NCBI RefSeq assembly: GCF_032854445.1
Contig: NC_088301.1
Location: 32,164,402-32,228,401, forward strand
Reading direction: 5' to 3'
DNA length: 64,000 bases
Source of the DNA: Liolophura sinensis
Taxonomy: Eukaryota; Mollusca; Polyplacophora; Chitonida; Chitonidae
Below the pieces are notes generated by a model that ran no database searches, was not told the origin of the DNA, and saw only the letters and a program-made list of their open reading frames with translations. Of the stretch, positions 49,076 through 61,000 are shown one piece after another (the first letter of the stretch is position 1; every line of letters begins with the position of its first letter). Both the position numbers and the translations under genes were made by a program.

Positions 49076-52000
49076 CTGCGGATTAGAAAACATTGTCCAT
49101 CTTCTAATTAACAAATCAAAACAGAATGAAAAATATAAGTATTACATAAGGCATCCAGGTATTGATTTATATCTTCTTTTTACAGATCTACCATGAATGT
49201 GCATGGGCGTATCATAATTTATTACTTATTTGTTTTCATGCTGCCTAATTATATATATAAGACATTTCCACTTATATCACCAGTTCCACTTTTATAATGT
49301 GTAGAGGAGGTTGTAATGACCAGAGGAAAAAAAAAGCCCTTGGCCAGGTCTAAAAAAACCACTGACAGATGGATACTAGCTCATTTTCCAGGTTGGGGGC
49401 CTCCGTGGCTCAGTCGGTAAGCGTGCTAGTGCAGCGTAATGACCCTGAGGCCCCTCACCAATGCGGTCGCTGTGACTTCAAGTCCAGCTCATGCTGGCTT
49501 CCTCTCCAGCCGTAAGTGGGAAGGTCTGACAGCAACCTGCAGATGGTCGTGGGTTTCCCCCGGGCTATGCCCGGTTTCCACCCACCATAATGCTGGTTTC
49601 CACTAAATCCTCTAAAAGACCTCTAAAATCCAAGTAGTCATCACCAAACAGACCATGTAAAACTATGCAGAAATATACTTTCATTTATTTATTTTTTTTA
49701 GATGTTTGTGAAGAGAGTTAAAAGCATTCAAACATTTGCATTCTAGGGTGGGTTGTATTGACCATACCATAAGAGTAGAGGAGCTCTCAGTTCACAGAAA
49801 GTTTTTCCAACTCTAATCACGACACTAAATGTTGGAATAACTCTTTTTACTCATGAGTGAAAGATGACTGATTAAGATTCCTAAAAATTCCTTCCTTCTG
49901 GTGAACATCAGGAAAAAAAAGTGATGTGACGTCAGATTTCCTAGATACCATCAGTATGGCTTATAAAGAATTCTCATATTTGAATGCCTTTCAACACTTA
50001 AAAAAATCTGGAAAAAATAAATGAAAGTATTTTTACTCATAGTTTTCAATTGTCTGTATGAAGAACCTTACTTCACAATTTAGCTTTCTTTTACTTTATA
50101 TCTTCTTACATGCCAGATGTCTCCACAGCATGCAATTATTGTCATATTCCCACACTGGAAGTGTGAATGAAGAAGAAATTGAGAATGACTGTCCAGCTTC
50201 CCATCTCCCTGATCACCCCCTCTGCCCTCATCCCTCCACCCACCTGCATCAATGGAGACATTATGCCTTTTGGAAAGTGTACAATTTCTGCCAGTATGCA
50301 GTTCAAGTATCTACCTGCACTAGTAGAGAGCGCACAGCACCAAACTATCACCATGATCACTGTCTTTAGGAGAATTATCTCATGACATGCAGCCCAATGT
50401 AAAATGTAGTTTGTTGTTGACATAGTTACTTATTTGATGTTTTATGCTAACCATATTTCACTTTCATACACAACAGCAGCCAGTACTATGGTGGGAGGAA
50501 ATTGGACAGTACAGGCACACTTCTCACGTACAAATGGAGAAGGAGGAAGACAGCACTAGCTGGACTTATTATGACCAGTGGAAGCATAAGTATGCTAACC
50601 ACTTGGCCCAGGCTAGAGTTGTAATCACACTTGGCCCAGGCTAGAGTTGTAATCACACTTGGCCCAGGCTGGAGTTGTAATCACACTTGGCCCAGGCTAG
50701 AGTTGTAATCACACTTGGCCCAGGCTAGAGTTGTAATCACACTTGGCCCAGGGGGCCTCTATCACAGCAGAGATTACTGTACATGGTAATGAACTGTAAG
50801 AGTACAACATACATGCAGCACCATGCATATTTAAACCTTGCATTACTGAATACTGCACTGAAACTTCATAGTATTGTGCAGCCCTGTAAGTCAACAATGA
50901 ACAGCAAGGTTCCATCCAGAACCACAGTATTCACAATGCAAAATATTGTACATGTATAACCACAAAATATGTAGCAAGTTTCTGAAACAATTAGCATTAT
51001 TCAAAACCAATAATTTGTCTGCTGCTTGTCAAAAACAGGCTAATCATTCGAACCGTAAAAATACACCGATCATTTTTTGAAATAACAATTCTATATGGAC
51101 AATTTATGGACAGTCATGTCTATATATCATGAGGATTTTTTTCTGTTCCATACATTAACCAGTCTGTTGTTTCCTGTTTTGGGTTTCATGTGGCCTAAAG
51201 GCATCTAACTTACCAGGAGCATATATGTAACTGGGCTCCTTCCTACTGATGATACTGAATATGTGTAACTATTGCTTTCTTTTCCTTTGATTTATGTATT
51301 TATCTGATTGGATTTTATGCTATTTTCTTTTCCTTTCCCTTCTCCACTCAGAACCTTCACTGGTGGAATATCACTCATGAAGAGCTAAGTACTACACTTA
51401 AGCTTATTAAAGTGCCAATGAGACTAACACATTTAGAATCTTTTTGAAAGTAACATTTATATATGGCAATAATTTTGTATTTGTCAAGTAAATAGATTTT
51501 GTGTGACATGAAATTGCATCCATGTACAGGACAGTGAAATATATTTGTAGACATGAGTGGAAAATTCTCGAGTCGGGTGTATTTATAAACCATCAATTAC
51601 AAACACACATGAATAAAATCTAATCACCAGATATTAAACTTTTTACACAATACATCAAAATGTGCAAAACCACAATTAGGCAACATCAATTAAATTATAC
51701 ACTATAAAAATCCAAAACATGGCATAAAAATAAAACTGAAAAATCTACCATTTTATTTTGTCTGATCATGACAGTTTTTTTATAAATTTCCCGTATTTCA
51801 CAGCATTCTGATGATGTAAACAGATGAATGTCTTCAACAGGAAATACCTGTATTGCTAGGAAGATAGTCCACATTACGTGATTTTCAAATTGTATTTCTA
51901 TACCCTTGTACAACAATGAAAAAAAAGGGTTATTGTGCCTGTAAGACAAAAATGTAACATACAAAAAAAATGGGTCTTACCATCTTCTGCCACATAGTTG

Positions 52001-55000
52001 GCTGGGAAGAATCCCTGCTGGCCATCGCGTAGCTCTCCCATCCACCAATTTTCGTTGTCCTTATACAGCACTTTGATTATGTCCCCTTGGAGGAAGGTCA
52101 ACTCATCTGATCTTTGACCTTTGTAGTCGTACAAGGCTACCACCTAGTTTGGGAAGGGAGACAACTTGATAAGTGAGGAAATAGTGGCTAACCAGTAAAT
52201 TTGGCACTGACCTCAGATGTGAGAGGTTGTTATCATATGCTAAATGTGAGGAAATATGACAGACGGAGATACGCTAATAAAACACAGGTGTCAGAGACCA
52301 AGTCATGAACTCCAAACTTTAGTTATCAATGCACCTTACCTTTCTCACTTTGCCACTTTTTCCTAGTGGAGCTTGGAAACTAAACTGAGCTTTACCCTGA
52401 GACTGAAAATAAAAAAGTGTTGAAGAAGTTGTTAATACGCAGCAAAGACTGAGCAATAAGTTAAGAAAAAACATGACTGAAACATATAATTTTAAAAACA
52501 GATGACATTGCTTCAGTTAATGTACAGCAACTATTGCACCCACAGCAAGTCTACAATACACGTTTTCATTCATGTGACTACATGCATGGTTTGATGTACA
52601 AATGGCTCAGACTACGTGATGACAGGCAAGTACTACTCACAGCACTCATAGACATAGTGGGAGGTTTTCCCCAGAGAGTAGGGCTGCTGGACCGAGCTCC
52701 ATGGCGACCAACTGGAAGGCAGAGAGCAGAAATACAAGCTTCACTCTTTCATGACAAATCTTAATGGTCATTATCAGGGATGAAATTATATAAAATATTT
52801 ATGGCAATTAAAATTTATCCCTTCTCTTATCTTTTGGAACTTTCATCCAAAATATTTTTTCAATTTTCCATTGACAAACTGACATTGACACTAAAATGGC
52901 ATTTAAAGAAAACTGCATACAGAGTACATGTGTGTCAGACATCCTGAGGGGTGTTTGCTGGTCTTTTGGACATGGACACTGCTGTCCCATTCAGCGATTA
53001 TTCACTCAGTAAAACTTGTAGTTTCCAGTAGGGCCATCAATGCCTACGACCAAGTTTTATGTGCCATCACACCAATATTACACAGCTTTCATTTTAATGT
53101 GAGATTGGCGTAAACAAAATTTCACTGTTTACTACACAGTGTGAGAAACTGATTTCCTGAGAATGGCCGAAAAAGTAAATAATTGCTATACCTGAACTGA
53201 AGCCTGGTCTCCAACCACCATCAGCTTGTTTGAAGTAGAGGTCTTGAGAGGCCATTTGTTGTTGTTGCACTGTGGAGCCCAGGGAGTGAGGAGCATGGGG
53301 AGAAAACATCTGTGGTGGAGGACTCTGTCATGGCAAACAACAAACTACATTATCCACATAAATATATATGTCATATATAAACCTAAACATATCTCTTAGT
53401 TCTGGGTCTTCATTATATTAGAGGAAATATTAGAACTGGGGTGGATTCCACAAAATCTTTTCTGACTTAAGTCTGATTTTGAAATATGATGTTAAAGCTA
53501 ACCTTCAGCATTAGAAATCAAAATTTTGTCTACCTTATCAATATTATCTAAGACAAATGTGTTCAAATTTCAACCAAAAACTAAGCATTTTGAAGAGGCT
53601 TAAAATTTTGACATACATGTAAGTCAGAAATGGTTTGGTGGAATTGACCCCTGATGCTTTAGGTTTTAGTGAATTTTCTACCATGCTCAATTACAGTTAC
53701 TACACAACACTGCTTAGTACTTGTTAAAACTCTTCAGTAGCATTGACATGACCCTTACCATGGAGCGGGAAGTGATGTATGATGAGGTCTGATCGTAACC
53801 CCAGGAGGAACCCAACAAGCCTGTCCTCATAGTACGTGGTGAGGGTTCCTGAATGCCAAGGGGATGTAACTCTGCCAGGATCATAGGCTGAGAGGATAGC
53901 TGAAAAAGGGAACAATATGAAAATGGTGAGAAAAAAAAAAAAATAAATAAATGACAACACACATACGTCTGATATCCTGTATGAAATTACCACAGATTAT
54001 AAGCTCATTTACAAGCCTGACATTATTACTAGTTTGTTTGCAAATATTTCTTTGAACACTGGACTGGTTAGACATTTGAACACTGGACTGGTTAGACATT
54101 TGAACACTGGACTGGTTAGACATTTGAACACTGGACAGGTTAGACATTTCAGCATTGGACAGGTTACACATTCTACAGTAAATAAACAAGTTCTGGCAAA
54201 TTAAAGTATATGGATATTGTTAATGAAAAGTACACTGTGTGAAGGCAGTAGTTTTCACCTCCTTTATATATGATGACATGTAGAAGGTCTGTTCTTGAAT
54301 GATTATCTGCCTTTTACAAGTCAAACCCTAGTGTTTTTAGCAGAACACTGATGAGAAACCATCACATGACTCCTGTTACCTATTTGACAATGACATACCG
54401 AAACAGAAGCCAGTTTCTTCATGACTTTTTCCAAACGTGCCGTTTCTGAGGCTTCAAAGTCATCCTTGGAGATAACAGTTGAGCTGACTTCCCCTGCTTT
54501 TGTAGCACTGCTGAGGACACAAATTCATGTGACCAATCAGCCTTTCAGCTAACTTAATGTAAAGTATTACTTGCATTGATTTCTTCATTTATTTTTATTT
54601 CATTGTTTTTTTTAGTACTTGCTCAAATATATTTCACTTACACAACAGTGATCAGCATTATGGTGGCAAGCACTTGGATTGACTAGACCAATACAATAAG
54701 TAGCATTTAAATGTGGACAAAAATTTATTAAAACAGTATTTGAAAAAATTAACAAGCAAAGTATAGATTCAGCAGTTTGGGAAATATTCATCCCACTGAA
54801 TGGCTCTTTCATCCATCCCTAAATTCAAGAGTGAAATTTGAATTCAAAGTAATAACATTTCTATATTTATTTACTTGATTCGTGTTTTACACTGTACTCA
54901 ACAACATTTCAGTTATAAGATGGAGGCCAGCATTATGGTAGGAGGAAATCGGGCAGAGCCAAGAGGAAACTGGGCAGAAACTCGCAACCATCTGCAGGTT

Positions 55001-58000
55001 GCTGGGTAACCTTCCCACATACGACCCCAGAGAAAGCCAGCATGAGCCTGACTTGAACTCACAGCGACCACAGTGGTGAGATGTTCCTGAGCCATTGTGC
55101 TGCACCCGTCCAATGTAAAAATAAAATACTAATTTGTCAGCACTATTAGTATGATTGCACTTTCTGGCTACAGCACAGATTCTACACCACTTCTACAAAA
55201 CAGCTAATGTTATGGTGAATTTACATTATTCCTCTAATGATCAGGCATCTAACAATGTACCAGTCTGAGATGTTTTTTGTCTGTTTAACAATATATGGGC
55301 TGGCTGAAATCCAGCTGTTGCTTGCTTGGCGGTGGCTTCTAGTCACAAAGTTTGCAGTAAGCTTCCTTAGCAGGGCAATGTTTCACTTCTCTTCACTCCA
55401 CCTTAAGCCTGACCACTATGTGTAAAAAATTCTTAAGTACAGCATTAAATAGTCATCAAATAAATAAACAGTATGACCATCAGTATGTATACAGCCTCGA
55501 CACATATATTTTTAAGATATCTTACAGAGATTCTTTTGGTTTCACCGGTATTCCTGCACCAATAGCTGCCACTGAAACAAAACAAAGCACAATGTGAATA
55601 GTGTCAATTAACCTGGAAACATCACGTTTTACTAAACAGTCCACACACTGGAAACAATAATCAACAAAATAAAGATGTTGGTGTGAAGTCTATAGTCTAT
55701 GCTCAACACTAAAGACTTCATTCTTGCTCAGCAAATCCTACAGAACATCCAAACCTCTGTTTTATGGTGCTTTCATACCCAGACGTTTTTGTTGTCATTT
55801 GCATATATTAATTTTTATATAATTGAAGTATATTATGCTCATACTTGTGGCTCTATTCATCATTATACAAACTAATAAAAGTATCAGGAAAATTACAGGA
55901 AAATTATAATCATTCTAGGGATTTTATATCTAAAATGATACACCCATGGTAAAGGGCTTGAGGAATTCCAGTGTAAAGATGCAACTTACCTTGAGGGTTG
56001 TAGTTGTACACAAAGACAGCCTGGTTGTCGCCAAGTGAACAAAAAGCGATCATATGATCACGAGGATGATAATCCAGGCTTGTGACAGGGTGGCGATAGT
56101 TCAGCTCAGAGTAACATGCCACTTGGTCACCTGTACAACACCAGCAAAATTACACATTAATTCAACATATATCCTGCATATATCCGTTTCAGCTTTGTCT
56201 CAAAGCCATAAGTGAATTCTCAAAACCTACACTAGATCATGACTCAGGGAAGAAAATCTTTTTCATCCCAACCAGATAAAGATTTCTTCTATAGGCTACA
56301 CCCCCTTCGGTAAAATGATTTGGTCTGGCCATTTTAGTCACTCTGAAAATCAAGATTTCCCTATAAAAAAAATCAGCTCATCAAGTGAAAATGTTCATGC
56401 CTGATGACTTCAGTATTCCATGAATGAGTCATCTGCCCTGGATTTACAAATGGTATGAGACAGACTGTAAATATCTCTGCGTTCACCGGTGTATCCATTC
56501 TCTGTGTTTTCTTTGGGCTTACAGTCTTACTTAGTGGAATTGTCTCAATGAAAATGTTACCTTATAATTTATATGAAGTTTATGTGAATATTCTTCTCTC
56601 CCTTAAAAGACATCTTCACACAGGGATGTTGTATTCTGGAAGATTGACCATGTTTAATACATGTCAGGGGGCCCCCTTGGCTCAGTTGGTTAGCGCGCTA
56701 GCACAGTGTAATGACCCAGGAGCCTCTCACCAATGCCGTCGCTGTGAGTTCAAGTCCAGCTCATGCTGGCATCCTCTCTGGCCGTAAGGGGGAAGGTCTG
56801 ACAGAAACCTGCAGATGGTCGTGGGTTTCCTCCCACCATAATGATGGCCTCCATCGTGTAAGTAAAATATTATTGAGTACGTCGTAAAACACCAAATAAA
56901 TAAATAAATAAATGTCAGAATTTCAGATGGTTCGTCAGGTATCTAGTGAAGGGCAGTGGTTTACTGCTAACACTTTGGTTGACCCCATCCATAAAGCTGA
57001 CGAAACACCAATCAAGTAAATAAATAATACCACAAGTTGGTATCACACATATCACTGTGCCAGTCAGCCATGGCTTACCTGTTTCCGTGTTCCACACATA
57101 GGCTGATCCATCCTCTGAGCCAGCTAAGACAAATGTGCCACACGGTGATATTGTACTATGGATTTCTTCACGGAAGTTCAGGGCTCCGATATACTTCTGC
57201 ATTATCCGTAATCTGTCACATAAAGACACACAACACTACCGGTAAGTACAAGTAAGTCAGTAAAAACATTTATTTATCCACATGTCAACGTAAGATAAAT
57301 GTCTAAATAGATAAATGATAAATTTTGGAGGTGATTAAATGTCATAAAATAGTATGACACGTTTACTTTCCCAAGAGGATAAGCTATCCTAAGTTAGAAA
57401 AAACCTCAAAACACCTTTCTAAAATCACAGACATTGCAGAATGAGACAAAATGAGTATCGCAAATTATTCAGCCCTTTCCACTGCCTCTGCCACCCGTAT
57501 CTGAAGCATTCTCAGAGAACTGTGGGATTAAGATAAAAAAACACAGTTCTATGAAAGTTTCCTCTTTAGTGACACAAACAAATCATTTTTAGAGTCATTT
57601 TCATAATAACTGTATGCATAACTTTCACTGAAAAAGTGCTGCAGAGGTTGAAAAGGTAGAAGATTTAATGTAACTTAGGTCTTCCAGCAACCTGCGGATG
57701 GTCGTGGATTTCCCCTGGGCTCTGCTCGGTTTTCTACCACCATAACGCTGGCCCGACGTCATCGTATAAGTGAAATATTCTTGAGTACGGCGTAAAACAC
57801 GAATTAAATAAATAAATAAATAAATACAATAACTTAATCATAGATAAAATGTCAGGTCATTTACCAATTACTCCGTAACAGAGAACATGACCAGCTAAAG
57901 GTTTTTCTGTGGCATATGTGAAGTAACTGTAGATTAATAAGTTTGCCCATGGGAAATATGCCCCATGATAGACACATCGTTATAAACATAGGCAAACAGG

Positions 58001-61000
58001 GAAAGTGTCCAATAAACCAGTACACGTATATGGCTTCTACCAACTCACATCCTAAGGTCAATCATGCGAATCATGTTGTCTCGGGAGTGAACAAGAAGGC
58101 GGCGCCCACTGGGGTGCATCTTGAGGTAGTTTATTGGTGTGCCCTGTGGAGAACAACATGACAAACTCAGAAAACAGAAACCATTCAACATCAGGTGTCA
58201 CTGCAGGTTTCTGGAGTGAATAGCAATGGCAGGTCCATCAGGTTCACACAGAGCAACAGAATTTTTAAAGGCCAAGAATATTACATGTGGACAACAACTC
58301 CTCAGATTGTTTGTTTTGATACAGGAAAGTTCTTAACACAACAACCAACCTCCTAAATTCTTTTGAAAAATTCTTTACGCAACAACCAGCCTATGTTCCT
58401 TATGCAGCTACCCAGCTCCCAGCCAAGCCAACAGAATACTGCACTCTATAAAGCTTCACTAACATGCACATGACAGCGGTCAGTTTCTTGGGTCCAGGAA
58501 ACAGGAGTGCATAACAAACTATCTCACTTATGACACAGTGTATTTTTAGAAGCAATTTTAGTCGATGAAATGTTATTTTTGGTTTTGATTTTTCCCTTTA
58601 GGATACCATCTTACCTTCGAAACAAAGCTAAGCACAATTTTCTAGAATGCCTAAAGTCAATAGCACTTCCTGAATCAAATAAATGGGAAATCTTGTCATT
58701 AATAAGATTGAGAGAGTGAGTGGGTGCTTTGTGTTTAATGTCACACTCAACAATTTTTCAGTCATATGACGACGAAGGAATCCTTTGGGTGTATGTAATG
58801 TGCCTCCTTGTCGCAGGACGGGTTTCCACCGCTCTTTTGTCTAGTGCTGCTTCCCTGAGACGACTTACCAAGGTTAAGTAAGCCACCCCGCTTGAGCCAT
58901 TATACTGATATGAATCAACCAGTTGTTGCACTATCCCCTTCATGCTGAACGCCAAGCGAGGAAGTTACAACTTCCTCTTTTAAAGTCTTAGGCGTGACTC
59001 GACCCAGGATTGATCCTGGATCTACCGCTCCCGAATGGGAGTATAATATCATTCCTCACACAAATGTTACATGTATTTAACCAGACTGACTGACTTTTCA
59101 TTTTCACAGAAAGGGTAACTGTCGCTATAAGTTGTCGCCACTTATAAATTTTCACAGTAAAGGATACATTTTGAAATATAGTAAGTGATTAATAAATTAA
59201 TATGGATTAATTATACATACACGTATGTATTTATAACACTGTTCACATCTCAAGAATATAAATCCGTAAAATAACTTTTAAAAATTTAAAATGTGAAACT
59301 AGCTATACACATGAAAATTCTTTCTCTTTTTTTTTTCTTCTCTTAATTCTTTCATTAAAAGCATGCACAAATTCTTTTCTTACCATTAGCTCTGTTTCCT
59401 GTATTTCCTGATATAATCCCCAGTCCCGAATAAATCCTGATCAATAATAAGTTATACAGGTATATAGACCATATACCAGCAAACTGGTACTCATGTGTTT
59501 ATACATTTACTCAACATCAGTTAAATGCTTAATGTAACTGTACAAATTTTACTCATATATAGTAAAAAACAGACATGTTTAAAGACATGTACAACTTACA
59601 TATCAAGAAAACATACTTCCACATTCATTAACATGTTTTATGAGAGAAATACTGAAATAATTAAATGTACATTTACCAATGAACTTCAGTCTACATGTTT
59701 CCATGGAAACCATGAATAGTCATAACAGTCTCTCTATTAAAACAAAGCTTGGTACAAATTATCACCTCTTCTACTTGGTTCTTCAGAAACATAGACATTC
59801 CATATTTTTATGCTTCCCAGACTGTCTGCTGTGTAGAGCTTGCTTCCATCATCATTAAAACAGAGAGAGTTCACATTGCCACGGTGACCCTCAATCTCTT
59901 GTAACAACTGCATAAAGAAGGTAAATTTGTGTCTTAAGTCATCTACTAAATAAAACTTCAATGAAGCGTGAATCCTATCCTATCCTGATTTATAACAAAT
60001 GAAATTGATAAGATGTTGTCACACATTTCACTGAAGAGTTAAAATTATAGTGGACAGATACGCCGTTTACTGTAATTTGTAAATAGAACAGTAATACCAA
60101 AGCAGTTCAAACACCAACTGAAGGTAGAAAGGTGATATTTTTAGAAGCCTGATTTATGGGTGAAAATAATTACGTGTATATAAAAAAAATTAGGCACAGA
60201 GTAGTACTAATAATATTTGGGGCCAGTTTCATGAAGTTCACTTTAGCTAAGTACATGTAAGCCCTTAAAGTAAAAGAAAGCTAAAATATGAGGTAAGGTT
60301 CATCAAACAGGCCAGTGAAAACTATGTGTAAAAATACTTTCATTTATTTTTCTACATTTTTCTGAAGAGTGTTGAAAAGCATTCATATATCTGAATTCTA
60401 TGGTGGGCTTTATGACCCATGCTGACGGTATCTAGGAACTCTGATGTCACATCACCTCTGTTTCCTGATACTGACAAGAAAAAAATTTTTGGGAACATTA
60501 TTCCAGTAATCATTTAGTCATGAGTAAAAAGAGTTATTCCAACAATCAGTGTGATGATTAGAGTTGGAAAAACTTCCTCTGATGTCAGAGTTCCTACACT
60601 CTGATTGTATGGCCCATAAAGTCCACCTTAGAATCCAAATGTTTGAACACCTTTATCTCTCTTTACAAAAATCTAACAAAATAGTTGAAAGTACATGTAT
60701 ATTTATGCATAATTTTATGTGGTCTATTAAGTGATACCTACTTGGATTTTTAAAGGTCTTTTCCTTTAACTACCACGATGACATATATTGTAGAGATATG
60801 AAATGCACTTAGCTAATGGCTACACAACATTAAGTATGCTTCATGAAACTGAGGTCAGGTACATACAGGTGAAAATTAAACTGGGAGAAAAGATTTATAA
60901 TTATTCATGGTACAATACATTAATCTTACAGAAAAGCATTGTTTCCCATGGTAAATATCACCGAAAATCATCAACATTCACTTTAAAATAAATACTGTAA

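Noticed and set aside
49397-49500. Possible tRNA gene (A and B boxes present)
   Set aside because: The same head occurs in many copies followed by a common body and (ATAA)n tail. It is a SINE head and does not fold as an intact tRNA.
56668-56770. Possible tRNA gene
   Set aside because: Same SINE head, flanked by a target-site duplication.
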